A stretch of DNA of 64,000 nt, from assembly GCF_003255815.1 (NCBI RefSeq), contig NW_020257756.1:2178561-2242560 (forward strand), read 5' to 3'. Origin of the DNA: Theropithecus gelada. Taxonomy: Eukaryota; Chordata; Mammalia; Primates; Cercopithecidae. Under the pieces are notes generated by a model, which worked only from the letters and a program-made list of their open reading frames with translations, was not told where the DNA came from and did not search any database. Positions 22,681 to 35,300 of the stretch are shown piece after piece. Every line of letters starts with the position of its first letter. Position 1 is the first letter of the stretch. Made by a program: the position numbers and the translations under genes.

Positions 22681-23560
22681 TCTTTATTATGAAACTCTGG
22701 TATAACCAAAGGGACATCCTCTTTAACATGGCTTGCAAATCGTTTCATGTTCTGGTTCCTGTTTATTTCTTCAGCCTTACCTCTTTCCATTCACCTGTAT
22801 AAAGTTATGTCCCAGCCATATTTGTCACCCACTTATAGGTGGTGTGCTCTCCTCTTTCTGGCCTTTACACACATGCTAATCTCTTAATCTCTGGGTGCTG
22901 TTTTGCCTGTCCTCCCATCTTTTTTTTTTTTTTGAAATGGCGCCTTGCTCTGTCACCCAGGCTGGAGTGCAGTGGCGCGATCTTGGTTCACCTTACTGCA
23001 ACCTCCATCTCCTGGGCTCAAGCAGTTCTTCTGCTTCAGCCTCCCGAGTAGCTGGGATTACAGGTGTGTACCACCACACTCGGCTAATTTTTGTGTCTTT
23101 AGTAGAGATGGGGTTTCACCATGTTGGCCAGGCTGTTCTCCAACTCCTGACCTCCGGTGATCCACCCACCTCGGCCTCCCAAAGTGCTGGGATTACAGAT
23201 GTCAGCCACCGTGCCTGTCCCTGTTCTCCCATTCTCTGTCGCTGCCCCAGTAACCCCTGCCTTCCACTCCTACCCACCACCAGTTTAGTTAATTACTGTT
23301 CACTTCAATTCTTAATTTAGGTGTTATATCCTTCAGAAAGCCTTCGGTGCTCCTATAGGATCTGCTTAGGTACCCATCCTCTGTATTTCCATAGCTGCCT
23401 GAATTTAACCCAGTCTCAACACACCATGACTGGTTTGATGGTCTATTCTCTACAGTGTTCTGTAGCCTGTTTGAGGGCAGAACTGTGTCTTCACCTTTGA
23501 TTTCTAATGCCCATCATAAAATAGGTACATTGTAAATATGTAATGAATGGATGATTCACT
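22681..23560 (+). mobile_element. L2 LINE 3' region, sense, interrupted by an Alu
   Basis: CTTCAGAAAGCCTTCGGTGCTCC, TGTTTGAGGGCAGAACTGTGTCTTC and ATGTAATGAATGGATG are L2 3'-end text on both sides of the Alu at 22920. Confidence 0.65.
22920..23217 (-). mobile_element. Alu (full length)
   Basis: Antisense from poly(T) to CACCGTGCCTGTCC; both arms present. Confidence 0.95.
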
Positions 23561-24410
23561 AGGCTCTTTTAATAATCATTAATTCTGAGCGTATGTGATT
23601 TCTATTGTACGGAATATTGTTTTCATCCTTTCAACTCTTCATCCTCTAAGCTTCTACTAGGGGACTATCCCTAACAAGATACTTCTTTTCCTGGCCTGTT
23701 TTAGTACCAGGCCTTTTCCTTCTTTAAATTCTGGTAATACTTTTTAGAAATCTTGTTTTAACATTTGGCATTTGTTTCCTGTATGTTACTTTAAATTGAA
23801 GTTACATTTAATGCCACAATTTCATTCTTAAGGTATTAAAATTTGTCAGTAACCTGTGCTTTATGTGACAGTATATTGCCAGCTAAAATAATGTGTCCAT
23901 TGATTAGATCGATTCATGAGTCAAACCTTTATTACTTTCTTGGATATTGTTCCTCATTTACAGAGAACTTGGACATCTAGCCAGAAGTTTTTCTCTCTAC
24001 CTAGGTTTCTTTATCCATTTTGAACTTCTCCCATAATAGCACTTAGTGGATGTACTTCAATTGCTTGTGTATTTTTGTGTTTCTCACGCTGAACTATAAG
24101 GGCTGAAATGGTATCATATTAAAACTACCTGTTGGTATAATGTTTTAACTAATATTGGAGTTTAGAAGATCTTGATGTTCAAAAGACGTGTTTGATATAT
24201 GTCTATAAAGTGTTTTCAGTAAGCTAGGCATGATCATCTCATTTATTTACATGTGGACTATTAGTTACACAGCTTCATTTGCGTGTCTTCTAGACATCTC
24301 AAACTTACGCAAAATTGAATTTACGTATGTTTGCATGCGTGAGTGAGTATTTCTGTATACCTGTAACATAGGGCTTAGACCATACGTAGTATTTAGTAAA
24401 TGTTTATTAA
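23561..24410. other. Intron, no recognised feature
   Basis: AT-rich, repeat-poor stretch with nothing recognised. Confidence 0.45.
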
Positions 24411-24499
24411 GTGAGAATGACTGTACAACACCAAAAAATTTTTATGTTACTGATTTAGAATATTATAGGACATAGTTAGGTATATAAGAATGGCTTAGA

Positions 24500-24765
24500 T
24501 TTATTTATTTATTTATTGTGCAGTGGCACAATCTCAACTCACTGAAACCTCTGCTTCCTGGTTTCAGGTAATTTTCCTGCCTCAACCTCTCCCGAGTAGC
24601 TGGGATTACAGACGCTTGCCACCACACCTGGCTGATTTTTGTATTTTTAGTAGAGACGGGTTTTCACCATGTTGGCCAGACTCGTCTCGAACTCCTGACC
24701 TCAGGTGATCTGCCTGTCTCAGTCTCACAAAGTGTTAGGATTACAGGTGTGAGCCACACTGGCCA
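24500..24765 (-). mobile_element. Alu lacking part of right arm, with TSD
   Basis: Starts in (ATTT)n then GTGCAGTGGCAC. Flanks GCTTAGATTTATTT on both sides. Confidence 0.93.
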
Positions 24766-25314
24766 GCTTAGATTTATTTTACTTCACAACTTGTAGTGTA
24801 GAGCTTTGCAGGGCTGGAAGTTGCTCTGGGTGAGTCATTGAGTGAGTAGTGAATGAATGTGAAGGAAGGCCTAGGAAATTACTGTAGATTTTATAAACAC
24901 TGTACAGTTAGGCTACACTAAATTTATTTTAAAAATTTTATTTATTCAGCAATAAATTAACATAGCTTAATGTAATGTTTTTACTTTATAAGCTTATTAT
25001 TAATTTTTTTTACCATTTTCACTCTTTTGTAGTGACACTTAGCTTAAAATGCAAACTCACTATACAGCAGTACAAAAATACAGATATTTTCTTTCTTTAC
25101 ATCCTTATTCTGTGTGCTTTCTCCATTCAAAAAATTTTTTACTTTATTACTTTTTAAACTGTTAAAAATGAAGACACAGACACATACATTAGCCTAGGCA
25201 TACAGAGTCAGGATCATCAATATCACTGTCTTCTTGAGAACTCTGCCTTGTCTCACTGGAAGGTCTTCAGGAGTAATAACATGCATGGAGCCATCATCTC
25301 CTTTGATAACAATG

Positions 25315-25612
25315 GCTGGTCAGACGTGGTGGCTCATGCCTGTAATCCCAGCATTTTGGGAGGCCGACACAGGCAGATCACTTGAGCCCAGGAGTTGGAA
25401 ACCAGCCTGGGCAACAGGGCAAAACCCTGTCTCTACAAAAATACAAAAAAATTAGCTGGGTGTTCATGCATCTGTAGTCCCAGCTACTCAGGAGGCTGAG
25501 GTGGGAGGATCACTTGAGCGCAGGAGGTCAAGGCCAGCTGCAGTGAACAATGATCGCACCATTGGATTCTAGCCTGAGTGACAGAGTGAGATGCTGTCTC
25601 AGCAAAAAACAA
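25315..25612 (+). mobile_element. Alu (older subfamily)
   Basis: Starts GGCTGGTCAGACGTGG and ends CAAAAAACAAAAACAAC; AACAATG lies on both sides. Confidence 0.93.
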
Positions 25613-25787
25613 AAACAACAATGCTTTCAGGAATACCTCCTGAGGGGCCTGCCGCAGGTTGTATACAGTTATAAATACAAGGAACATACTCTGAAATAGC
25701 AATAAAAAGTATAGTAAATACATAAACTAGTAACAGTCGTTTATTATCATTGTCAAGTTTTATGGACGATACATAATTGCGTGTACT

Positions 25788-26091
25788 TTTTTTTTTTTTT
25801 TTTTTTTGAGAGGGAGTCTCATTCACTCTGTTGCCTAGGCTGGGGTGCAGCAGCGCAATCTCGGTTCGCTGCAGCTTCCGCTTCCCCAGTTCAAGTGATT
25901 CTTCTGCCTCAGCCTCCCAAGTAGGTGGGATTACAGGCATGCACCACCACACCTGGCTAATTTTTGTATTTTTAGGAGAGACAGGGTTTCACCATAATGA
26001 CCAGGCTGGTCTCAAACTCCTGGCCTCAAGTGATCTGCCCCACTCGGCCTCCCAAAGTGCTGGGATTACAGGTGTGAGCTACCGTGCCCGG
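25788..26091 (-). mobile_element. Alu (full length)
   Basis: Antisense, 20-base poly(T), ends CCGTGCCCGGC. Faces the Alu at 25315 head to head about 175 bp away. Confidence 0.95.
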
Positions 26092-26379
26092 CTGGTATGT
26101 GCTATACTTTTATATGACAGGCAACACAGTAGGTTTGTTTATATCAGCATCACTGCAAACACACGAGTACTATGTGATGTTATGACAGCTTCTTCACTAG
26201 GTGATAAGTATTTGTCAGCTTCATTATCTTAGGTAACCACTGTCACATATGTGGTTTGTTGTTGACCAAAATGTTGTTAGGGAACATGGACTATATGTTT
26301 AAAAGTAACTTTGCAAAGAACCGGAAGTAAACTATGTAACTCCAAAATTGGGTAGGAGAAGAGGAGGACTGATAGTACT

Positions 26380-27050
26380 ACCTTGACCAAAATCTTTAAA
26401 TCCATTCACTTCTATCTCTACCATTTGTCAGCTACCCTAAGCCACCATCTCTTTTCTGGGCTACTCTAATAGTGTACTACTTAGTTTCTCCAATTCCATA
26501 TGTGTTTTAAAAATTAAAATATAATGGAAGTCACTTACATCCTTAAAAGTATTTCAAGGTACTTATTGTACCTAGAATAAAATCTGAGTTGTGTTGTTTT
26601 GTTTTGTTTGAGACAAGGTCTTACTATGTTGCCCAGGCTACAGTGCAGTGGCATGATCACAGCAGCCTTGACCTCCCAGGCTTAAGTGATCCTACCACCT
26701 CAGCCTCCTGGGTAGCTGGGCCCACAGGTGTGTGCCACCATGCCCAACTATTTTTTTTTTTTTTATTTGTGGAGATGAGGTCACACTGTGTTGCCCAGAC
26801 TAGTCTTGATTTCCTGGACTCAGGAGATCCTCCTGCCTCAGCTTCCCAAAGTGTTGGGATTACAGGCATGTGCCGCGACACTCAGCCAAAATCTAGGTTC
26901 TTTAACATGGCTCATAAAGCCCTTCTTGGCCTTGTCTGCCTGTCTCTCAAGTTTTATCTCATGTAATTTTTCCCCTTATTCAATATTCTTCAGCCTTACT
27001 AACTTTCTTTCAGTTTCTGTAACACTCTTTGTATTATTTAAATTTAATTG
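26380..27050 (+). mobile_element. L2 LINE, sense, interrupted by an Alu
   Basis: CACCATCTCTTTTCTGGGCTACTCTAATAG, TAGAATAAAATCTGAG and CATGGCTCATAAAGCCCTTCTTGGCC are L2 text either side of the Alu. Confidence 0.65.
26591..26887 (-). mobile_element. Old AluJ-type with TSD
   Basis: GATCACAGCAGCCTTGACCTCC is AluJ-like. Flanks AAAATCTGAGTT and AAAATCTAGGTT. Confidence 0.93.
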
Positions 27051-27051
27051 T

Positions 27052-27314
27052 GTCTTTTTTTTTTTCTTTTTTTTTTTGAGATGGAGTCTTGCTCTGTTGC
27101 CCAGGCTGGAGTGCAGAGGCACAATCTTGGCTTACTGCAGCCTCCTCCTCCTGGGTTCAAGTGAGCACGACCGGCTAATTTTTGTATTTTTAATAGAGAT
27201 GGGGTTTCACCATGTTGGCCAGGCTGGTCTTGAACACTCCTGACCTCAAGTGATTCTCTCACCTTGGCCTCCCTAGATGCTGGGATTATAGGCATGAGCC
27301 ACCGTGCATGGCCA
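27052..27314 (-). mobile_element. Alu with internal deletion
   Basis: Antisense; the part between GGGTTCAAGTGA and CGGCTAATTTTT is missing. Ends CGTGCATGGCC. Confidence 0.93.
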
Positions 27315-27399
27315 AATCTTTCTTGCTTCTTATTCACCCCCACTCCTGTTAGAACCTCTCATGGTATTGGGTAGGGTGGGGAAAAATGAACACCACAGT

Positions 27400-27495
27400 T
27401 TGTAATTATATATATGTAGCTATTGTTTTTTATTACCATTGTATTCCTAACACTAAGCATGATGCTTGGCACATAGTATGTGCTCAGTGTAAAAT
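27400..27495. mobile_element. L2/MIR end fragment (weak)
   Basis: CCTAACACTAAGCATGATGC then TTGGCACATAGTATGTGCTCAG is the typical end phrase of MIR and L2. Confidence 0.5.
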
Positions 27496-27594
27496 AAGTG
27501 TATAGCAAAAGAAGGAAAACAAGGAAAAATTCAGAGAAAACATGAAAACAAGATCGGACATGCTTGTTAAAAGTGTAAAGGCCCATGATATAGC

Positions 27595-29160
27595 TCAGCT
27601 ATTAAGGAACATTTACATTAGATTAAATACAAAGCCCACCTATACACTTAGTGTTTAGAAACACACTAGAACAGAATTACTAGGGGGATTGGAAATAAAT
27701 GGATGGTCAAAACAAGATACTAGGCAAATATAAGCAAAAAAAAAATATATATATATCAGTAGATTCATATTATTAGAAAAAGTTGAATTAAAAGCAATAA
27801 ACATCAGGTGAGAAAAAGAGACACTGTGATAATCCAGGGTATAGTTTCTGATATAAAGAGGGCCACAGATCTTTACTTTTTAAAGATGAAGCACAAAAGT
27901 ATTTAGAGTGAAAACTATATAAATTCAGGGAAGGAGAGAGAGACAGTAATGGGAGTACTTTAAACATTTACAGCAATGGTGGACTTTAAAAACATTTTCA
28001 GTCCTTGCTTCATCAAAGAAATAAATAAATACGATATAAAGAATCTGAGTCATATAATTTGTCTGTCTGATTTATAAGGTTGATGTAATAAATGTATCAT
28101 TCTGTTATTGTAAAGAGAAATAAATTCCCCTCAGAACATTTTAAAAGATAGGTTATATTTTTAAAACTTTTAAGTAGGTTACATTGTATTATAAAGAAAG
28201 CTGAAAAAATATTAAAAAGTAGAAATATTATTAACCACATACTCAACAATGAAATTTTAGGTTGACAACGAAAGTGAGAGCCAGAAACCAAACTACCAAA
28301 CCTTTCCAAATCCCAAAACAAAAACCTCAATTACTTGAATTTAAAAATGTAAAATTATTGTCCTTGAAAAATGAAAAAAACTTAATTCAAAGGTCTAAAG
28401 ATACTGCAGACTGGCAACTGCAGTAGAAAATAATTACAATAAAAATGAAAGACACGAATGACATACAGGATACAAGTAAAATTATTTCTAAGAATTTCAT
28501 TACTAGAAAATGAAAACAAATTAAATCCTCAATGAAAGAATTTAATACAACAATAACAAAATAAACCTAAGGAAGGCTGGAAAAGTAATTGGTGAAGATA
28601 AAGGATAGTAAATAATGAATTAGAAAACAGAAAAAATAGTTAAGATAAATAAAACAGAACTTGTCCTTTAAGAGAAAAGTAAGACTAGCTAGCAATCTTT
28701 TTTTTAACAAAGGGAGAAAGTACAAAAAGCAAAACCATGATTATGAAAAAGAAGTAACTATAGATATAAACAGTATAAACAATTATTTTTTATTTTATTA
28801 TTTATTTTTTTGAGACAGGATTGCACTCATTCTGTTGCCCAGGGTGGAGTGCCGTGGTGCTGTCACAGCTCACTGCAGCTTCTGCCTCCCAGGCTCAAGA
28901 GATCCTCCTTCCTCAACTTCCAAAGTAGCTAGGACTACAGGCTCACGCCACCATGCCCAGCTCATTTCTAAAATTTTTTGTGGAGATGTGATCTTGCCAT
29001 GTTGCCCAGGCTGGAATCAAACTCCTGGCTTCAAGTGATCCTTTGGCCTCAGTCTCTCAAAGTGCTGGATTACAGACATAAACCACCACATGCAGCAAAA
29101 ACAATCTTAATAAAATGACAAAAGTAAATTGTTACGGCATTGTATAATGTATTAAAACAG
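27595..29160 (+). mobile_element. Old L1 ORF2 N-terminal region relic, split by an Alu
   Basis: Very A-rich sequence resembling L1M ORF2 (AGAAAACAGAAAAAATAGTTAAGATAAATAAAACAG, GAGAAAAGTAAGACTAGC, AACCATGATTATGAAAAAG). Many stops. Confidence 0.5.
28790..29097 (-). mobile_element. Old Alu (AluJ-like)
   Basis: Antisense, diverged, TTATTTTATTATTTATTT tail, ending CCACATGCAGC. AAACAAT on both sides. Confidence 0.9.
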
Positions 29161-30070
29161 CATATTTTGATTACAATTTGTGTTCAACCCTTTCAGAATT
29201 AAATGTAGCTGCTTTTATTATTTAGAAAGTATATGCTGTAGTGAATACATACACTATTGACCTGTTTTCTTGTGCTGATCATTTTTATGTGAATTATTAA
29301 CAAAATGTGCTTATCCTAGAGTAATTTTCTTCTGATGCATGTTATCTGTAGCATACACCATCAATTGGTACTTATGAAACCACATCTAATATTAGTATTA
29401 ACCTAAGAAACAATCAGAAATGTAAAATTTCCTAAGATTTTATATTTGCTGCAAAAAAGGCATATACTATATGTTTAATCTATAATGTATGTATCATTTA
29501 AATATCAGATACATATAGACAATATATGTTTGTGTACCTGTGCACAGTCACATATACACAAGTCTAACTAGCAAACTTTAACATTCCTGCTACTGTGCAT
29601 CATCATGCTCTCAGGCCCCTAGTGGTTCTCCTTGCTTCCGGTCTGTCCCTGATGCCCTTGCATTGTCATCGGGGTGGATTTGAAAATGAATTCAGTGTTT
29701 TAAACCTTTAATTATAGGACATTTCAAATATCTGCAAAAACAGAACAGCATTAAAAAATCCTGGTAAAGATTGAACGTGTGATAGATAACTGCCTGTTCT
29801 TTCTGATTCAAATTCCAGGCTCCAAACCAGTTAATATATCATTAGAATTCTCCATATCCTGCCTCTAACTTGCCTTTCCAGCTTATCTCTTGTTATAGTC
29901 TCAGTATGCAGTTGTAGTTGATTATTTACTAGTAGGTTTTCTGAAAAAGATTTGGAAATTTTATACATCTTCTTGACATGGTGACTTTGCTGATAGTGCT
30001 GTCTCTACCTTAACTGCCCTGCTTTTCAGCTCTGTCTGTTGAAATTCTACACACACTCTAGGCTCAGTTT
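29161..30070. other. Intron, no recognised feature
   Basis: AT-rich sequence with a more GC-rich patch at 29585-29670; no exon, repeat or RNA gene recognised. Confidence 0.45.
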
Positions 30071-30082
30071 AAAAATCATCTC

Positions 30083-30365
30083 GGCCGGGCGCGGTGGCTC
30101 AAGCCTGTAATCCCAGCACTTTGGGAGGCCGAGACGGGCGGATCACGAGGTCAGGAGATCGAGACCATCCTGGCTAACACGGTGAAACCCCCTCTCTACT
30201 AAAAAATACAAAAAAACTAGCCGGGCGAGGTGGCGGGCGCCTGTAGTCCCAGCTACTCGGGAGGCTGAGGCAGGAGAATGGCGTAAACCCGGGAGGTGGA
30301 GCTTGCAGTGAGCTGAGATCCGGCCACTGCACTCCAGCCTGGGTGACAAAGAGAGACTCCGTCTC

Positions 30366-30390
<25 letters not shown>
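30083..30390 (+). mobile_element. Young AluY of Old World monkey type (AluYRa-like) with perfect TSD
   Basis: Carries GGCTCAAGCCTG, GAGACGGGCGG, ACTAGCCGGGCGAGG, GGCGTAAACCCGGG and GATCCGGCCAC, changes I associate with cercopithecid AluYR. Flanks AAAAATCATCTC are identical, and the A-tail is about 30 nt. Confidence 0.93.
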
Positions 30391-30396
<6 letters not shown>

Positions 30397-30772
30397 CTCT
30401 ACAGGAAGGATTTCCTGACACATTTCTACTCTTACTCTCCCACTTGTAGGTATAGTCTCAGCATTACCTACCCTCTCGTATTTATTCAACAAATACTTGA
30501 AAGTATACTACGTTCTGAGTCATTACTGGATTCATCATGTGTGTTTCCCCTACTAAATTGAGACTCCGTGATGTTAAGAACTATCTATCTTCATCTTTTA
30601 GTCTCCTCTTGCGTTTAGCACAGTACCTTGCACGTTATAGAAGCTTTGAAGTGAGTAGTGTCTCAACAGTGAACTTTTGTGGGTTTTTTTTGTAAATAGG
30701 TTATCGCATAATAAAATGGTACATGTGAATACTTAGAACATTTTTTAAATTAAAAAAAAAAAAAACATTTCT

Positions 30773-31071
30773 GGCTGGGCGCTGTGGCTCACACCTGTGA
30801 TCCCAGCGCTTTGGGAGGCAGAGGTAGGTGGATCACATGTGGCTAGGAGTTCAAGACTAGCCTGACCGACATGGCGAAACTCTGTCTCTACTAAAAATAC
30901 AAAAATTAGTGGGCATGGTGGTGCATGCCTGTAATCCCAGCTACTCGGGAGGCTGAGGCATGAGAATTGCTTGAGTATGAGAGGCAGAGGTTTCAGTGAG
31001 CCAAGACTGTACTACTGCACTCCAGCCTGGGTGACAGAGTAAGACTCTGTCTCAAAAAAAAAAAAAAAAAG
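30773..31071 (+). mobile_element. Alu (full length)
   Basis: Starts GGCTGGGCGCTGTGG and ends in a 17-base A-run. Confidence 0.95.
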
Positions 31072-31291
31072 GCAAAGTATATATATATTTCAAAGTTTAG
31101 AGCGTGTAACTAAGGACAAAGAAGATAATTAAATGATCTTAGAAACCAAGAAATAATGACAGACTAAAATATTTTTGGATATATTGATTTATTCTGTTTA
31201 TTTGATTAACTCTATTCCCATTCCTCTCCCTTTTTCTCTCTTCTGTATTCCTCTTTCTCACATCAGAAACCACTGTCTTTTCACATGTTTT

Positions 31292-31715
31292 TGATAAACA
31301 GATTTATTATCTATTTTTGTGTGACAAACTACCCCAAAACATTTATTTTCTCACATTTCCTGTGAGTCAGGAATTTGGGAGCAGCTTAGCTGGGTGATTC
31401 TGGCTCTGGGTTTCTCCTGAGGGTGCAACTAAGATGACAGCTGAGGCTGCAGTTACCTTACGGCTTGACTCAGCTGGAACATTTTCTTCCAAGATGGCTC
31501 ATAGGGCTGCTTGAGTGTCCCCGTGACATAAGAGCTGGCTTCCACCAGAGTGAATGATCCAGGAGTGAACAGGGTGAAAGTCACAGTGTCTTTTATGACT
31601 TAGCCCCAGAAATCTCACTGTGTAATTTCTGCAGTGTCCTGGTTATACAAGTCAGCCATATTCAGTGTGGGAAGACCAAGGGCATGAATGCAAGAGATGT
31701 GAGCCTCAAAGAATA
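31292..31715 (+). repeat. Medium-copy repeat, LTR-like (second copy)
   Basis: GACAAACTACCCCAAAACATT, GGAGCAGCTTAGCTGGGTGATTC, ATAGGGCTGCTTGAGTGTCC and GTGTCTTTTATGACTTAGCC belong to one well-known mammalian repeat whose name I cannot give with confidence. Confidence 0.6.
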
Positions 31716-31734
31716 AGAACAAGTAGTTATTATT

Positions 31735-31920
31735 TATTAATACTTATTTGTAAGACAATGTGTTAAGGTATTTTCATGCTGTATATATTTTACTCCTCAG
31801 AATTACTGTTTTATAAAAGAGAAATGAGGATTTTTACCTAAGTATCAGAGTAGGATTTGAATTCAAGCAATCTGACTTCAGAACCAGGCTCTTAAATGTT
31901 ATGCCATTGTATCTCAATCT
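31735..31920 (+). mobile_element. MIR
   Basis: GGATTTGAATTCAAGCAATCTGACTTCAGAACC and CTCTTAAATGTTATGCCATTGTA match the MIR 3' half. Confidence 0.7.
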
Positions 31921-32016
31921 TTAGTATTCTTGAAACACAAAGAATATAGAAGCATACCACTAATTTTTGGTAAGTTAAAAAAAAAAAAAAGATTACATCT
32001 TAAGTAATAAAAACAA

Positions 32017-32345
32017 GCTGGACTTAGTGACTCATGCCTGTAATCCCAGCACTTTGGGAGGCCAAAGCAGGAGGATGGCTTGAGGCCAGGAATTTGAAAC
32101 CAGCCTGGGCAACATGACAGAACCCCATCTCTACAAAAATTTTATTAAAAATCAGCTGGGCATGGTTGTGAGCACCTGTAATACCAGTTACTTGGAAGGC
32201 TGAGGTGGGAGGATTGCTCGAGCCCAGGAGTTTGAAGTCATAGTGAGCTATGGTTGTGCCACTACACCCCAGCCTGGATGACACAGCAAAACCCCATTGG
32301 TCAGTCAATCAGTAAATAAATAGAATAAAAAATAAATAAAAATAT
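32017..32345 (+). mobile_element. Old Alu (AluJ-like)
   Basis: Starts GCTGGACTTAGTGACTC and ends CAGCAAAACCCCATTGG then an A/T-rich diverged tail. Confidence 0.9.
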
Positions 32346-32756
32346 AAAATAGTAATAATGAATAATTAGTACTTAAAATAATCATTATTCATAATAAACC
32401 AAATCTGTGAAACCGGTATTGTATACTAGGTTCTATGTAGGGCTCATGAGTTTGAACTGTATATATCAGGTTCCCCATTTAGTATGTTTCATTTCCTCTC
32501 AATTTCTACTACCTCCTATGCTAATTTAAAATTATAGTTTGCTGAATTGGTGGCAAGCAATGGCTTGCTCAGATAATACTGAATATTCAGATTGAACTTT
32601 ACCCAGAAATTAAGGATAATTTCCTACCGATGAGTGTTTCTTTTACCCTCAGACTCTTTATGAGCTTTGTCCCTCTAAAATGCTAGCAGTCTGAATATTC
32701 CAAATTGAGGCATTGGCAAATTTAATATTAATCTGCTTCCTGGTTACTTCTAGTTG
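32346..32756. other. Intron, no recognised feature
   Basis: AT-rich; nothing recognised. Confidence 0.45.
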
Positions 32757-32771
32757 GAAAGTTAATTTCTT

Positions 32772-33042
32772 TTCTTTTTTTCTTTTTTTTTTTTTTCTTT
32801 TTGATATTCAGGAGTCTTGCTCTTGTCACCCATGCTAGAGTGCAATGGAGTGATCACTGCAACCTCCGCCTCCTGGGTTCAAGTGATTCTTCTGCCACAG
32901 CTTACCTAGTAGCTTGGGATTACAGGCACCTGCCACCATACCCAGCTAATTTTTGTATTTTTAGTAGAGACAGGGTTCACCATGTTGGTCACGCTGATCT
33001 CAAACTCCTGACCTCAGGTGATCCACCCCCCGACCGCCCTCA
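32772..33042 (-). mobile_element. Alu, 5' truncated, with TSD
   Basis: Ends at GTGATCCACCCCCCGACCG rather than the Alu start. Flanks GGAAAGTTAATTTCTT and GGAAAGTTACTTTCTT. Confidence 0.9.
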
Positions 33043-33083
33043 GGAAAGTTACTTTCTTGATCAACCCTTATACACCATATTTG

Positions 33084-33087
33084 ATAT

Positions 33088-33118
<31 letters not shown>

Positions 33119-33120
33119 TT
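33084..33120. repeat. (TTTA)n microsatellite
   Basis: About nine ATTT units forming the tail of the adjacent antisense Alu. Confidence 0.95.
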
Positions 33121-33399
33121 TTGAGATGGGAGTTTTTTCTGTCACCCAGGCTGGAGTGCCATAGCGCCATCTCGGCTCGCTGGCAACCTCCGCCTCCCAG
33201 GTTCAAGCTCCTGCCTCAGCCTCCCGAGTGGCTGGGATTACATGTGTGTAGCACCATGCCTGGCTAATTTTTTTTGTATTTTTAGTAGAGACAGGGTTTC
33301 ACCATGTTAGCCTGGTTTCAAACTCCTGGCCTCAAGTGATATCCCTGCCTTGGCCTCCCAAAGTTCTGGGATTACAGGCATGAGCCACCGCGCCCAGCA
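33121..33399 (-). mobile_element. Alu
   Basis: Antisense, ends CCACCGCGCCCAGC, immediately joined to the next Alu's (TTTG)n tail. Confidence 0.93.
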
Positions 33400-33695
33400 T
33401 TTTTGTTTGTTTGTTTGTCTTTGGAGACAGTTTGGCTCTGTCGCCCAGGCTGGAGTACAATGGCGCAATCTCAGCTCACTGCAATCTCCGCCTCCTGGGT
33501 TCAAGCAATTGTCTTGCCTCAGCCTCCTGAGTAGTTGGGATTATAGGCATGCACCACCATGCCTGGCTAATTTTGTATTTTAGGGGTTTCACCGTGCTAG
33601 CCAGGCTGGTCTCAAACTTCTGACCTCAGATGACCCACCTGTCTCGGACTCCCCAAAGTATTGGGATTACAGGCGTGAGCCACCACTCCCGGCCC
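33400..33695 (-). mobile_element. Alu, head-to-tail with the preceding one
   Basis: Starts TTTTTGTTTGTTTGTTTG, ends CCACTCCCGGCC. Lacks TAGTAGAGACG in the middle. Confidence 0.93.
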
Positions 33696-34426
33696 AGCCT
33701 GACTTTTTAAAATTAAAAAAATAAATTTATTGTATTGTGCCCTATATCTAGAACACTGCAGTAAAACAAATATCACAATAAAGCAAGTCATACGAAGTTT
33801 TTGGTTTCCTAGTTCATATAAAAGTTATGTGTTTATACCATACTGTAGTTTGTTAAATGTGTAATAATAGCATTATGTCCAAAACAACAATGTATATACC
33901 TTAATTTAAAAATACTTTATAACTAAAAAATTCGAATGACCATCTGAGCTTTCAGCTAGCTGTAGTCTTTTTGCTGGTAGAGGGTCTTGTCTTGATGTTG
34001 ACGGCTGCTGAGTGATCATGTTGGTGATTGCTGAAGGTTGGGGTGGCTGTAGCAGTTTTAAAAATTGAGACAATAAAGTTTTCTGTATTGATTAACTTAT
34101 TGATTAACTCTCCTTTCATGAAAGATTTCTCTGTAGCATGCAGTGCCGTTGCATAGCATTTTACCCACAGCAAAACTTCTTTCAAAATTTGAGCCAGTCC
34201 TCTCAAGCCCTGTTGCTTCTTTATCAATTAAGTTTATGTAATATTCTAAATCCTTTGTTGTCATTTAAACTGTGTTCACAGCATCTTCACCAGACCAGGA
34301 GTTGATTCCATATCAATAAATCACTTTGTGTGTTAATCTGTAATAAGCAACTCCTCATCTGTGAAAGCTTGATCTTGAGATTGCAGCAATTCGATCACAT
34401 CTTCTTGTTCTACTAATTCTAGTTCT

Positions 34427-34729
34427 GGTTTTTTGTTTTTGTTTTTGCTACAAAGTCTGGCTGTATTGCCCAGGCTGGAGTGCAGTGGGGCGCAGTCTTG
34501 GCTCACTGCAGCCTTAGCCTCCCGGGCTCAAGCCATCCTCCTGCCTCAGCTTCCCATATAGCTGGAACTACAGCTGTGCAACACCAAGCCCAGCTAATTT
34601 TTTGCATTTTTGGTAGAGACAGGGTTTTGCCATATTGGCCAGATCTGGTCTTGAACTTGTGAGCTCAAGTGATCTACCCTCCTTGGCCTCCCAAAGTGTT
34701 GGGTTATAGGCGTGAGCCACCATACTACC
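34427..34729 (-). mobile_element. Alu inside Tigger1, with TSD
   Basis: Flanks CTAATTCTAGTTCT on both sides; the host Tigger1 text resumes directly afterwards. Confidence 0.95.
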
Positions 34730-35017
34730 CTAATTCTAGTTCTCTTGCTATTTCTACCACATCTGCTGTTACTTTCTCCACTGAAATCTTGAACCATTCA
34801 AAGTCATCCATGATAATTAGCATCAACTTCTACCAAACTCCTGTTCATGTTGATATTTAGACCTCCTTCCATGATTCACAAATGTTCTTAATGACATCTA
34901 GAATGGTGAAGCCTTTCCAGAAGATTTCAATCTACTTTGCCCAGATCCATCCAAGGAATCACACTATCTGGCAGCTATAGCCTTATGAAATGCATCTCTA
35001 ATATAATGAGACTTGAG

Positions 35018-35300
35018 GGCCGGGCGTGGTGGCTCATGCCTGTAATCCCAGCACTTTGGGAGGCCAAGGTGAGTGGATCACCTGAGGTCGGGAGACCAGC
35101 GCAGTCAACATGGTGAAACCCCGTCTCTACTAAAAATATAAAAATTAGCCAGGCGTGGTGGTGCATGCCTGTAGTCCCAGCTACTTGGGAGGCTGAGGTA
35201 GGAGAATCGCTTGAACCCGGAAGGTGGAGGTTGCAGTGAGCCAAGATGGTGCCACTGCACTCCAGCCTGGGTGATAGAGTAAGACTCCGTCTCATAAATA
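35018..35300 (+). mobile_element. Alu inside Tigger1, with internal deletion
   Basis: Starts GGCCGGGCGTGG, left arm shortened at GGGAGACCAGC. AATAATGAGACTT and AATAATAAGACTT flank it. Confidence 0.95.

Larger units (their letters stand above)
24415..26297 (-). mobile_element. Tigger-type DNA transposon relic interrupted by three Alus
   Basis: Phrases GGGCTGGAAGTTGCTCTGGGTGAGTCA, TTATAAACACTGTACAGTTAGGC, GGATCATCAATATCACTGTCTTC and the end GTTGTTGACCAAAATGTTGTTAGGG follow a TcMar-Tigger family element. Alus sit at 24500, 25315 and 25791. The right end is clear; the left end is uncertain. Confidence 0.65.

Noticed and set aside
26788..27243. 151-codon open frame
   Set aside because: Runs through Alu, L2 and another Alu; product is repeat text.
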